Origin: Candidatus Eisenbacteria bacterium
GTDB lineage: Bacteria > Eisenbacteria > RBG-16-71-46 > SZUA-252
NCBI GenBank assembly: GCA_005893275.1
Contig: VBOW01000022.1
Location: 54,950 to 89,678, forward strand
DNA: 34,729 nucleotides
Direction of reading: 5' to 3'
Shown here: in pieces, positions 15,960-23,574 of the stretch
Layout: the number at the start of each line of letters is the position of its first letter
Position numbering within the stretch: position 1 is the first letter of the stretch
The notes under the pieces: generated by a model
Seen by the model: only the letters and a program-made list of their open reading frames with translations
Databases searched by the model: none
Told to the model about the DNA's origin: nothing
Made by a program: the position numbers and the translations under genes

Positions 15960-16790
15960 ATGCTTCCCCGGCGCATAACACCATGGCGGGTCATCCTGTT
16001 CGTCGCCGCCGTGCCGGCCGTTTTGGCCGTGCATCCTGCCGCGGCCCAAACCGACTCCTCGGGCGTCCGTTACTACGAGCTTGCCACCACAAGCAATTAC
16101 CAGTCAGGTTGTTTCGGTCCATGTCTCTGCCCGGTTCTAATCTCCGGCCCGCTCAAGGGCACCTTCATCCTCAAGCACTTGGGCTTCGACGGGCTCTTCG
16201 ATCGATATGACGTGTCCGACGTGCGGTGGACCGTGCCGGATAACACGACGAATCTCACGATTCGGGGTGCCGGCACGTACCGCGTCGGGGGCGAAGTCGC
16301 GATCCAGCAACAGCTAAGCCTGGACCTCTCGGTCGGTGGAAGCCCGCCGGAGCACTTCGATAGCGGGCTTGTCGCTGGAGGGGGCGAGTTCCCGAAGATC
16401 GATATCACCATCTCCCTCCACCAGAACACAGCGTGCCACGATACGGTGATGCACGTGGTGGCATCGCCCTACTACACAACGACCGGCGTGGAGCAGGGGA
16501 CCGGCGGTGTCTCAGCGGCTCTGGACCGCGTAACGCCGAACCCCTTCGGCGGACAAGTCAAGCTGCGCTTGACGCTCGCCCGGCCGGGGCCGGTCGAGAT
16601 CGTGATCTATGACGTCCTCGGTCGAGCGGTCCGCGTTCTAGCGAAAGGCGCCTGGCTGACCGCCGGAGAGCACACGCTCTCCTGGGACGGGCGGCGTGAT
16701 GGCGGCGCGGCCTGCACGGCGGGCGTGTATTTTGTCGGCGCCCACGTGGAAGGCCGCGTTTTCATGAGTCGAGTCGTAAAGGTGAACTAG
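15960..16790 (+). CDS. Exported protein with CxxxCxCP motif and FlgD-Ig-like sorting domain
   Basis: 276 aa from ATG at 15960, which opens a signal peptide (basic MLPRRITPWR then VILFVAAVPAVLAV, cleavage near HPAAAQ). A beta-rich domain follows (about 30-175) with the cysteine cluster CFGPCLCPV, possibly a metal- or disulfide-bearing loop. The last 85 residues form a FlgD-Ig/type-IX-like sorting domain beginning VTPNPFGGQVKL and ending with GVYFVGAHVEGRVFMSRVVKV. It is therefore probably carried across the outer membrane and anchored or released there. The sugar-dehydrogenase gene begins 14 bases after the stop and carries the same type of C-terminal domain, so the two may be co-expressed. 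The function of the N-terminal domain is unknown. Confidence 0.75.
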   Translation: MLPRRITPWRVILFVAAVPAVLAVHPAAAQTDSSGVRYYELATTSNYQSGCFGPCLCPVLISGPLKGTFILKHLGFDGLFDRYDVSDVRWTVPDNTTNLTIRGAGTYRVGGEVAIQQQLSLDLSVGGSPPEHFDSGLVAGGGEFPKIDITISLHQNTACHDTVMHVVASPYYTTTGVEQGTGGVSAALDRVTPNPFGGQVKLRLTLARPGPVEIVIYDVLGRAVRVLAKGAWLTAGEHTLSWDGRRDGGAACTAGVYFVGAHVEGRVFMSRVVKVN

Positions 16791-16803
16791 GTTCGCGGCG
16801 CTC

Positions 16804-19017
16804 GTGGCACGGCAGATACCGTCGATCCCCCGGCGCCGAGCGGTGGAGCGCCGAAAGCAACCCCTCCGACTCGCTCCGGTCCTCGGACTCCTGCTCGCAT
16901 GGGCGACGGTGCCTCACGACGCCCGCTCCGAGACTCCGCTGACAACGGTCCGGGTGGCGCAGGGCCTAAGCCTTCCACTCTTCGCCACCTCGCCTCCCGG
17001 TGACACCACCCGTCTCTTCATCGTCGAACAGCGCGGGACGGATCGCCGCGGCCGCATCAAGATCCTCAAGAGCGGGACCGTCTTGGGCACCGAGTTCCTA
17101 GCGACGCCTCCCCTCGCCGCCGGCACCGAGCAGGGGCTTCTTGGGCTCGCGTTCGCGCCCGACTATGCGACGAGCGGACGGTTTTATGTCAACTATACGG
17201 ACTCCCTGGGAACGACGAGAATCGTACGCCACACCGTTTCGGGGAATCCGGACATCGCGAACCCCGTCGGCACCGAGATTCTGTCGATCCCCCAGCCCTT
17301 CGCGAATCACAACGGCGGCTGGCTGGGTTTCGGTCCCGACGGCTACCTCTATATGGCGACGGGGGATGGCGGCGGCGCAGGGGACCCTGCCGACCGCGCC
17401 CAGAACGTCGACAGCCTCCTTGGGAAGATCCTGCGTCTGGACGTGAGCGGCGCGGGGTACACGATCCCGCCGGGGAACCCGTTCGCGGGTCCGACGCCGG
17501 GCCGTGACGAGATCTGGGCGTTCGGCCTCAGGAATCCCTGGCGGCCGAGCTTCGACCGCGCGACGGGCGACTTGGTGATCGCCGATGTCGGGCAAAACCT
17601 GCGCGAGGAGATCGACTTCGCCGCTTCCGGAACGGGAGCGGGCGCGAACTACGGATGGCGTTGCTTCGAAGGCTCGCTTCCCTTCACCTCCAGCACCACG
17701 ATCCCCTGCGGTTCCTGCTCGGCGCCGGGATGCCCCAAGATATTCCCGCTCCACGAGTACGACCACACGCTCGGACGCTGCTCGATCACCGGCGGGTTCG
17801 TTTATCGCGGGTGCGCGATCCCCGATCTCAGAGGCCAATACTTCTTCGGGGATTACTGCGGGCGCCAGATCTACACCGGCCGGTTCCAGGGCGGAGCCTT
17901 CGTGGATTTCAGAGATCGGACCTCTCAGCTTGCGCCAGGCGGAGGCCTGACGATCGGCAACATCACGAGCTTCGGAGAGGACGCGCGCGGCGAGATCTAC
18001 ATCTGCGATCAAGGCGGACAGATTTTCAAGATCGTGCCGAGCGCCGCCGTGCTCGAGTCGGACATGCCGGCCCTGCGCGCGCGAACCGCGCTTGGCGATA
18101 GCCTCGGCTCCACCGCGCCGGGAAACGCGCTCGTCACGGGGATCATCCCCTTCGCCGATGCGGGGAGCCGGATTCGGGGGGTCGGGTATCTCAAGAACGC
18201 GACGATTCGGGAGTGCACGGCGATTTCGGGCAGCTGCCTGACCTCCCATGTCCGGCTCGACCCATTCGACATCGACCTCACCGCCTGCGTCGATTCCGCG
18301 GTCAACGCGCTCACCCGTACGTTTGTTTTCAGAAACACATCGGCATCATCCCGCGCGCTCGCCTACGTGGACGTCATCACGCCCGTCCTGCGTGGGGATC
18401 CCGACGGCGCCGTGAAGGCCGCGCCGTCCGGCCCGAGCAAGAGCGCGGTGCTGGTTCAAGCCGATACCTTTTCTCCGGATCGTTGGATCGTCCACTCCGG
18501 CTCGGGCTCTGCGGGGGTGACCTACAGCGCCGACGTGGATACGGCGTCGGAGCTCGGCGCACGCGTGGCTGCCGATCAGCCGCTCGCCGAAGGCGCGTCC
18601 GCGGGGCCGGCCTCCGTCGGGTTGGCTCTCGGCTTCGACTTCGGATCGGTCGCGCCGGCGGTCCGCGAAACCGTGGTCGTCGTGACGCAGCTCAGAGCCT
18701 CGGCGCCGAGCGGCGTGGATGGGGGGGCGCCAATCCCTGCCGGGGGCGAGCTTCGCGTCCTGGGCCCGATTCCATTCCGCTCGGACCTTCGTCTCCAGGT
18801 CGGCCTGCCGCGCGCCGGGCGGATCTCGCTCGACGTGTTCGATCCGGCCGGAAGGCGCGTGCGGACGCTGACGAGGGGCCGGATGCCTGCGGGGAGAAGC
18901 TTCATTCAGTGGAACGGGAGGCTTGACGGCGGAGGAAACGCTCCGTCCGGGATTTATTTCGTCAAGCTGAAGAGCGACGACTGGGCGGTGATGCGCCGGG
19001 TCGTGCTGGTGCGATGA
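16804..19017 (+). CDS. PQQ-type sugar dehydrogenase (glucose/sorbosone family) with sorting domain
   Basis: 737 aa from GTG at 16804. The basic N-terminus and hydrophobic LAPVLGLLLAWATV fit a signal peptide; no ribosome-binding site is evident. Residues about 45-415 form the six-bladed propeller of the GSDH/aldose dehydrogenase family: EQGLLGLAFAPDY, NHNGGWLGFGPDGYLYM, TGDGGGAGDP, WAFGLRNPWRPSFD and ITGGFVYRG are family landmarks. Such enzymes oxidise sugars outside the cytoplasm with PQQ, although some homologues are not active. Residues about 415-650 are an unrecognised beta-rich region, and the last 85 residues are a FlgD-Ig-like sorting domain (GPIPFRSDLRLQVGLP ... SGIYFVKLKSD). The enzyme is thus probably exposed on the outer surface. 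No PQQ-synthesis genes are in the window. Confidence 0.85.
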   Translation: MARQIPSIPRRRAVERRKQPLRLAPVLGLLLAWATVPHDARSETPLTTVRVAQGLSLPLFATSPPGDTTRLFIVEQRGTDRRGRIKILKSGTVLGTEFLATPPLAAGTEQGLLGLAFAPDYATSGRFYVNYTDSLGTTRIVRHTVSGNPDIANPVGTEILSIPQPFANHNGGWLGFGPDGYLYMATGDGGGAGDPADRAQNVDSLLGKILRLDVSGAGYTIPPGNPFAGPTPGRDEIWAFGLRNPWRPSFDRATGDLVIADVGQNLREEIDFAASGTGAGANYGWRCFEGSLPFTSSTTIPCGSCSAPGCPKIFPLHEYDHTLGRCSITGGFVYRGCAIPDLRGQYFFGDYCGRQIYTGRFQGGAFVDFRDRTSQLAPGGGLTIGNITSFGEDARGEIYICDQGGQIFKIVPSAAVLESDMPALRARTALGDSLGSTAPGNALVTGIIPFADAGSRIRGVGYLKNATIRECTAISGSCLTSHVRLDPFDIDLTACVDSAVNALTRTFVFRNTSASSRALAYVDVITPVLRGDPDGAVKAAPSGPSKSAVLVQADTFSPDRWIVHSGSGSAGVTYSADVDTASELGARVAADQPLAEGASAGPASVGLALGFDFGSVAPAVRETVVVVTQLRASAPSGVDGGAPIPAGGELRVLGPIPFRSDLRLQVGLPRAGRISLDVFDPAGRRVRTLTRGRMPAGRSFIQWNGRLDGGGNAPSGIYFVKLKSDDWAVMRRVVLVR

Positions 19018-19018
19018 G

Positions 19019-19047
19019 GGGATAGACGAGGAGGCGGGGACTATCCC
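19019..19047. terminator. Hairpin between convergent genes
   Basis: GGGATAG (19019-19025) and CTATCCC (19041-19047) form a 7-bp perfect stem with a 15-nt loop in the 36-bp gap between the dehydrogenase gene and the small basic gene. It could serve either strand; there is no T-tract. Confidence 0.4.
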
Positions 19048-19053
19048 TCGAGG

Positions 19054-19248
19054 CTACTCCGGAGGCTTGTCGGGTGGGGCCGCATCGTCTTCGGGCGCCT
19101 GAGGTTCAGGGGGAAGTGCCGCCGCGGCGCGGGCCGCGGCCTTCTCGGCCTGACGCGCTTGCCGGGCAGCCCGTTTTTCGTTCGCCCTTTCGACCCGCTT
19201 CTTTGCCTTCTGGTTCTTGAGAAAGGATGGATTTCCTCTGCCCGCCAT
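19054..19248 (-). CDS. Small highly basic protein (MAGRGNPSFLK type)
   Basis: 64 aa from ATG at 19248 (GGAG seven bases upstream); a longer frame to 19329 lacks support. The N-terminus GRGNPSFLKNQKAKKR is shared by small conserved proteins of several high-GC phyla. The middle (about 12-42) is a Lys/Arg/Ala-rich helix and the tail is Pro/Glu/Asp-rich, giving a charge-split molecule. Nucleic-acid or ribosome binding is plausible from the composition but not shown. It is divergent from the redoxin gene with 140 bases between. Confidence 0.7.
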   Translation of the reverse strand: MAGRGNPSFLKNQKAKKRVERANEKRAARQARQAEKAAARAAAALPPEPQAPEDDAAPPDKPPE

Positions 19249-19388
19249 CGTGTTCTCCACGATCCGTGTATCGCCGCCGATTCTCGTAGCCCAGGCCCTC
19301 AGTCTCGCCTCTTGGAGCCCGCGACACAAGATGAAAGCGTCGGGGCGCGATTGCCGTTCTCCGGATCGTTCCTGGGGCGTACGCTTCG

Positions 19389-19940
19389 GTGGTGCCGCTC
19401 ATCTTTCTCGCCCTCTTCGCGCTCGCCCAAGGGGCGGACATCATCGGCCTTCCTTCACCCGATTGGCCGGCAGAACGATGGGTCCAAGGCGGCCCGCTGC
19501 GTCTCGCCGATCTCCGGGGCAGGGTGGTCCTCATTCGCTTCTTCATGGACGCACGGTGTCCCCTTTGCCGGGGTACAGCTCCGGCCCTGAACGAGCTCTA
19601 CCGCGAGTTCGCGCCGAAGGGGATGATCGTGATCGGGTTCTACACGCCCAAGCCGCGGCCGCGGCCCACGACGGTGGAGGAGGTGCGGGACTACGTGAAG
19701 GCATTCGGATTTCGCTTTCCGATCGCCGTCGATGACGACTGGGGATGCTTGCGACGGCTCTGGCTCGACCGGGTTCCGGAAGCGGAATTCACGTCCGCGT
19801 CGCTTCTCATCGATCGCAAAGGAATCGTGCGCCACATCCAGGCCGGCGGGACTTATTCGAAGGACTCCAAGGACCGGCGGGCCCGGAGCGACTACGAGTC
19901 GATGCGCTCGGCGATCATAAAGCTCCTCGCGGAGCGGTGA
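19389..19940 (+). CDS. Exported TlpA/redoxin-family thiol protein
   Basis: 183 aa. Starts at GTG 19389 or the adjacent GTG 19392; a short hydrophobic N-terminus (PLIFLALFALAQGA) indicates export. The thioredoxin fold is shown by LADLRGRVVLIRFFMDARCPLCRG with the redox pair Cys57-Pro-Leu-Cys60, followed by 'GMIVIGFYTPKP', 'FRFPIAVDDDWG' and 'ASLLIDRKGIVRH'. The family includes TlpA, ResA and peroxiredoxin-like proteins that reduce disulfides or peroxides in the periplasm. The CPLC pair is unusual for TlpA (commonly CPPC or CEPC). No cytochrome-maturation genes are near, so the partner is unknown. Confidence 0.82.
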   Translation: MVPLIFLALFALAQGADIIGLPSPDWPAERWVQGGPLRLADLRGRVVLIRFFMDARCPLCRGTAPALNELYREFAPKGMIVIGFYTPKPRPRPTTVEEVRDYVKAFGFRFPIAVDDDWGCLRRLWLDRVPEAEFTSASLLIDRKGIVRHIQAGGTYSKDSKDRRARSDYESMRSAIIKLLAER

Positions 19941-19973
19941 CGCCGGGCCGATCGGACAGGCGAGCGCTGGAGA

Positions 19974-21272
19974 TCAGCGGCTGCCGGCCAGCAGCCTTCC
20001 GGGTTTGCCGGCCCGCATGCGCTCCACCACTCGTTCGCCGATCAGCCGGCCCACCCTCGCGCCCTCTTCGTTGTCGTGACGGAAGTGGATTCCACCGTAG
20101 AGGCGGGAGACCGCGGCCTCCTCGGCCTGCTGCTCGAAGTAATCGCGCTCGCCCGGAAAAATCACGCCCAGGACGGCGGCAGCGGCGGCGGAAACCGTAG
20201 AGTGACCCGACGTATAGCTGGGGAAATTAGGGGTCGCGATCACCGTCGTGAGGCCCGGGATGCGCTGGAACGGGCGGGCGGTCCAGAACCTGTATTTCGT
20301 TTCCCAGCACGAGACGAACCCGTCGGCCATGGCCATGTTGAGATAGGCATGCGCGCGCGCCGATCCGGCGAGATCCAGGTTCGATTCCTCGATGCGGTCG
20401 TTGAGCAAATCGTTCCAGATCGTGGGCGGCGGGAGATCGGCCCATTTGTGGACGATCGCGATCTGCTCGGGCGTGCGGTGTAAGGATACGTCGTAGACCT
20501 CCTGGGTCTCGTTCTGATCCAGCGTCGAGCCGAAGGGGTACGGGGGTTCCGGCTGGATCTCCGAGCCCGATTCGAGAATCCAGGTCTTCCACGACCCGCA
20601 GATCGGCAGCACCGGATTTGTTCCGGTCCAGATTCCATCCCCGCTGGGGGCGGTTCCGTTGAAGGGAAGGTCGGACCCGTCCCCCTTTCCGCGTGCGACG
20701 ACGATGCCGGCTACCGCACGGCCGAGAGCCCAGCCTCCGAGCGCGCGCCCCCGTAAACCGCCGGCGAGCGCGATCTGATCCGCGGCGGCCGCGGCAATTC
20801 GCTCGCCTGCGGCTGGAAAGAGGTAGAGCAGGACCCTCGAGGCTACTCCCGCGGCGACCGCGTGCGCCGGAAGACGGCCGCGGAGATGATCCCCGGAAAC
20901 CACCAGGGCCTCGTAGACGCCCACCTGAACCAGTGCGTAGTCGCGCGCCAGCATCGGCGGCGGCAGCTTGGCGGCAAGTCCCAATTCCCTCGCAACCCGA
21001 TTCCAGAAGACGACAGGGTTGGGAGCCGCGCCGAGCCTCGGCTCGCCCGCGGACGATATCAGGCGATCGAAGAGCGCGCGGTCCTCGGGCGAGGCCGCCT
21101 CTCGGCCGGGAGCGGGCAGCCGAGGATCCAGCGGACCACGAATCAGGAGGGTTTGTGAATCGCCGGCACCTGCCGGCTCGCGTCCAGCGGGGGCGACGGC
21201 GTTCTCGAGGCTGCAGCTGCTGGTGGCCAGCGCGAGGAACAGCGCGCCGGCGAGGATGCGGTCGATGCGCAT
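19974..21272 (-). CDS. Vanadium-dependent haloperoxidase-like/PAP2-fold lipoprotein
   Basis: 432 aa from ATG at 21272; a GTG three codons upstream is also possible, but the ATG has GAGG at a better distance. The N-terminus (RILAGALFLALATSSC) is a probable lipoprotein signal with Cys after SS. The vanadate/phosphate site of the PAP2-haloperoxidase superfamily is complete: Lys326-x6-Arg333-Pro (KYRFWTARP), SGH with His357 (PSYTSGHST), and Arg390 with His396 (SRLYGGIHFRHD). The order and spacing match bacterial vanadium haloperoxidase-like proteins. These either oxidise halides with peroxide or act as phosphatases; the sequence alone cannot separate the two. It is transcribed alone, convergent with the redoxin gene. 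Confidence 0.85.
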   Translation of the reverse strand: MRIDRILAGALFLALATSSCSLENAVAPAGREPAGAGDSQTLLIRGPLDPRLPAPGREAASPEDRALFDRLISSAGEPRLGAAPNPVVFWNRVARELGLAAKLPPPMLARDYALVQVGVYEALVVSGDHLRGRLPAHAVAAGVASRVLLYLFPAAGERIAAAAADQIALAGGLRGRALGGWALGRAVAGIVVARGKGDGSDLPFNGTAPSGDGIWTGTNPVLPICGSWKTWILESGSEIQPEPPYPFGSTLDQNETQEVYDVSLHRTPEQIAIVHKWADLPPPTIWNDLLNDRIEESNLDLAGSARAHAYLNMAMADGFVSCWETKYRFWTARPFQRIPGLTTVIATPNFPSYTSGHSTVSAAAAAVLGVIFPGERDYFEQQAEEAAVSRLYGGIHFRHDNEEGARVGRLIGERVVERMRAGKPGRLLAGSR

Positions 21273-21594
21273 GGTTGTCACCCTCGGTGGGGAACAGTCT
21301 TGAGTTTAGGAACGCGTGGAGGCCGCATCCTAGCACGGTGCCGCCCGTCCTGAAAAGGTGTCGCGGCTCCCTCGTACTGGTTCGTCCGGAGCGATCCGGA
21401 AGGGACATCGATGCCGAGCATCTCGTGCCCCGTGGCACATTTCAAAGTTGCGACAACCGAAAAGGTGTAGGGTGGTTAGGTCTCCCAGGCGGCTCTGGGC
21501 GGCTCCCCATGGCACGGGCTTTGAAGGTCTGGCTGAGGCCGGCCGGAGCGAGAGGCGCTATCGTCGGCCTGGATCAACGGTAAGGAGGGAAATC
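21273..21594. other. 322-bp divergent intergenic region
   Basis: Lies between the haloperoxidase-like gene and the barrel gene, so it should hold both promoters. The only structure seen is a small hairpin GTGCC-CCGT-GGCAC (21425-21438) and a repeated GGCGGCTC (around 21490-21504). A TAAACT -10-like hexamer lies on the minus strand at 21308-21303 without a matching -35. No coding sequence is supported, although the frame of the barrel gene stays open back to 21358. Confidence 0.4.
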
Positions 21595-22098
21595 ATGAAG
21601 CGATTCGCAGCAGTGGCGGCCGTAGTCCTGGCGCTCGTCGCGTTCACGGTTTCGCAAGCGTCAGCGCATGGTTTCGGACTTTCCGCCTTCGGCCTCCGAG
21701 TCGGCGGCGTGGACCCTGAGAAGGCAGACGGGTCCGCTTTGGTGGGCGGCCATCTCGAGTTCGAAGAGTCCGGGACCCGGCTGCACCTTCAGCCCGGGAT
21801 CCTGTACTGGTCCAGCGACCATCTGAGCGACTTCAATCCCAACTTCGACGTCATGTATCACTTCGTTCCGACCTCGGAGGTGAGTCCCTACCTCGGCGCC
21901 GGGGCCGGACTGCACTTCTACTCGTCGGACGTCCTAGGTCCCAACGACAGCGGCACCGATTTGGGCGCGAACCTGTTCGGCGGCGTTCTGATTCCCTCGA
22001 GATCGCTCCGCCTCTTCATCGAGGGTCGCTTTGTCGCGTCGGACCGTTCGCAAGCGTCGATCAACGGTGGAGTTACGCTGCCCTTCCGGCACCATTGA
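21595..22098 (+). CDS. Outer-membrane beta-barrel protein (OmpW/Omp_b-brl-like)
   Basis: 167 aa from ATG at 21595, behind a perfect AAGGAGG ribosome-binding site. The signal peptide is clear (MKRFAAVAAVVLALVAFTV..ASA). The mature part alternates aromatic and small residues in about eight amphipathic strands (HLQPGILYWSS, FDVMYHFVPTSE, SPYLGAGAGLHFYSS, LGANLFGGVLIP, LRLFIEGRFVAS) and ends SINGGVTLPFRHH. This is the layout of small eight-stranded barrels used as outer-membrane porin-like or adhesion proteins. No ligand can be inferred. It stands alone in its own transcript unit. Confidence 0.78.
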   Translation: MKRFAAVAAVVLALVAFTVSQASAHGFGLSAFGLRVGGVDPEKADGSALVGGHLEFEESGTRLHLQPGILYWSSDHLSDFNPNFDVMYHFVPTSEVSPYLGAGAGLHFYSSDVLGPNDSGTDLGANLFGGVLIPSRSLRLFIEGRFVASDRSQASINGGVTLPFRHH

Positions 22099-22155
22099 GA
22101 CGCCGCGCCGAGCCGCGGCCGCCAGGACCGCTCGGTCGCTCGATACGCGCGGTCC

Positions 22156-22164
22156 TGCTATACT
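22156..22164 (+). promoter_or_regulatory. Extended -10 promoter of the DUF4242 gene
   Basis: TGC-TATACT (22156-22164) matches an extended -10 element; no good -35 is seen, as is common for this promoter type. Transcription would start near 22171, about 63 nt before the ATG at 22234. Confidence 0.45.
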
Positions 22165-22184
22165 CTCCGGCCCATACCATGCTG

Positions 22185-22208
22185 GCCCGTGGGTCCCATC
22201 CCGCGGGC
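22185..22208 (+). promoter_or_regulatory. Hairpin in the 5' leader of the DUF4242 gene
   Basis: GCCCGTGGG (22185-22193) pairs with CCCGCGGGC (22200-22208) as a 9-bp stem with one G-U pair and a 6-nt loop, between the promoter and the ribosome-binding site AGGGAGG. It may stabilise the message or modulate initiation. Confidence 0.35.
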
Positions 22209-22233
22209 GTGAGACGCAGAAGGGAGGCCGTAC

Positions 22234-22509
22234 ATGCCGAAGTACGTCATCGAGCGCGATATTCCCGGAGCCGGAAAGCTGTCCGCCAAAGACCTTCAGG
22301 GAGTGTCGCAGAAGTCATGCGGCGTGCTCGCGAAGCTGGGACCGCAGATCCAGTGGGTCCATAGCTACGTCACCAACGACAAGATCTACTGCATCTACCT
22401 CGCTCCGAACGAAGAGATGGTACGGGAGCACGCCCGCCAGGGAGGATTTCCCGCGAATCGCATCTCCGCGGTGAAAGCGGTTATCGATCCGACCACTGCG
22501 GAAGTCTGA
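22234..22509 (+). CDS. DUF4242-family small protein
   Basis: 91 aa, a usual length for the family, with AAGGGAGG upstream of the ATG. The beta-alpha-beta ferredoxin-like pattern is recognisable: YVIERDIPGAGKLSAKDL, then WVHSYVTNDKIYCIYLAPNEEMVREHA and a final VIDPTTAE. Members are cytoplasmic single-domain proteins with a proposed metal-binding role, and no reaction is established. Two cysteines (Cys29, Cys53) are present. It has its own extended -10 promoter and a leader hairpin. The reductase gene begins 48 bases downstream and could be read through. Confidence 0.85.
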   Translation: MPKYVIERDIPGAGKLSAKDLQGVSQKSCGVLAKLGPQIQWVHSYVTNDKIYCIYLAPNEEMVREHARQGGFPANRISAVKAVIDPTTAEV

Positions 22510-22557
22510 AACGGCCATGGCTTCGGGACCGGCCGTCGGGGGCGTAGCCTCGGGGTC

Positions 22558-23541
22558 ATGAAGCTGCTCGTACTCGGAGGCACGCAGTTCGTCGGCAGGC
22601 ACATCGTCGACGCGGCGCTATCCCACCGTCACCAAGTCACCATCTTTCACCGCGGCAGGACGAATCCCGGCCTTTTCCCCTCGGCCGCGGAGATTCTCGG
22701 GGACCGGGACGGCGGGCTCGATCCGCTGAGGGGCGGAAGTTGGGACGCGGTCATCGACGTGAACGGCTACGTGCCGCGAATCGTGCGGGACTCGACGCGA
22801 CTCCTATCGGGAGCGGTCGAGCGATACGCCTTCATCTCCACGCTTTCGGTCCTGGCCGATCCGAGCATCGCGGACCAGGATGAGAGCGCGCCGCGCGCGG
22901 CGTTCCACACGCTCACGACCGAGGAGATCAGCAAGGATACCTACGGGCCGCTCAAGGCGGCCTGCGAGGCGGCCGTCGAGGCCGCGGCCGGGGAGCGCGC
23001 CCTGATCTTTCGCCCCGGGTTCATCGTAGGGCCATGGGATCATACGGGGCGATTCAACTACTGGCTGCGCCGCGCGAGCGAAGGGGCCGACATGCTCGCG
23101 CCGGGCGAGCCGGGAGCGCCGGTCCAGTTCATCGATGCGCGCGATCTAGCCCTCTTCGTGCTGCGGGCGGTGGAGACCCAGAAGACCGGCACCTACCACA
23201 CGGTCGGCCCCGAGGGGCAGCTTACCTGGGGCCGTCTGTTCGAGGAGTGCAAGAAAGCCACCGGCGTGGACACGTGCCTCATTTGGGTCGCGGAGGACTT
23301 CCTCGAAGACCGAGGAGTCGCTCCGGGCGAGCTGCCGATGCGGTTTCCCGGAGCGGAGGGCCTCTCCCAGACGAACTGCGCGAAGGCGATCGCGGCAGGG
23401 CTCACGTTCCGGCCGCTCGTGGACACGATACGCGACACGCTGGCGTGGGATTCGCTCCACGGCCGGAGCGATGTCGGGCTCTCGAGGAATCGCGAACGGG
23501 AGCTGCTTGCGGCGTGGAATGAAGCGCGGGAGACCGTCTAG
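22558..23541 (+). CDS. NAD(P)-dependent epimerase/reductase (atypical extended SDR)
   Basis: 327 aa. The Rossmann nucleotide motif is LVLGGTQFVGRH (Gly7, Gly8, Gly13), the variant typical of atypical extended SDRs related to CSP41/isoflavone-reductase-like proteins. The active-site pair Tyr129-x3-Lys133 is in TYGPLK, with Ser in FISTLSVL as the third residue. FRPGFIVGPWDHTGRF and QFIDARDLALFVL are further family landmarks. It probably reduces or epimerises a nucleotide sugar or small carbonyl compound; the substrate is unknown. No strong ribosome-binding site is seen. It converges with the amidotransferase gene, with only a weak 5-bp hairpin (GGGAG-ACC-CTCCC, 23550-23562) between them. Confidence 0.85.
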   Translation: MKLLVLGGTQFVGRHIVDAALSHRHQVTIFHRGRTNPGLFPSAAEILGDRDGGLDPLRGGSWDAVIDVNGYVPRIVRDSTRLLSGAVERYAFISTLSVLADPSIADQDESAPRAAFHTLTTEEISKDTYGPLKAACEAAVEAAAGERALIFRPGFIVGPWDHTGRFNYWLRRASEGADMLAPGEPGAPVQFIDARDLALFVLRAVETQKTGTYHTVGPEGQLTWGRLFEECKKATGVDTCLIWVAEDFLEDRGVAPGELPMRFPGAEGLSQTNCAKAIAAGLTFRPLVDTIRDTLAWDSLHGRSDVGLSRNRERELLAAWNEARETV

Positions 23542-23574
23542 CCCACCGAGGGAGACCCTCCCGCCCGAAGCGCG

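Noticed and set aside
21358-21594. Extension of the outer-membrane barrel gene upstream of 21595
   Set aside because: The perfect AAGGAGG and the signal peptide at 21595 fix the start; the extension is Arg/Pro-rich with no export signal.
23550-23562. GGGAG-ACC-CTCCC hairpin as terminator between the reductase and amidotransferase genes
   Set aside because: The 5-bp stem with a 3-nt loop and no T-tract is too weak to claim.
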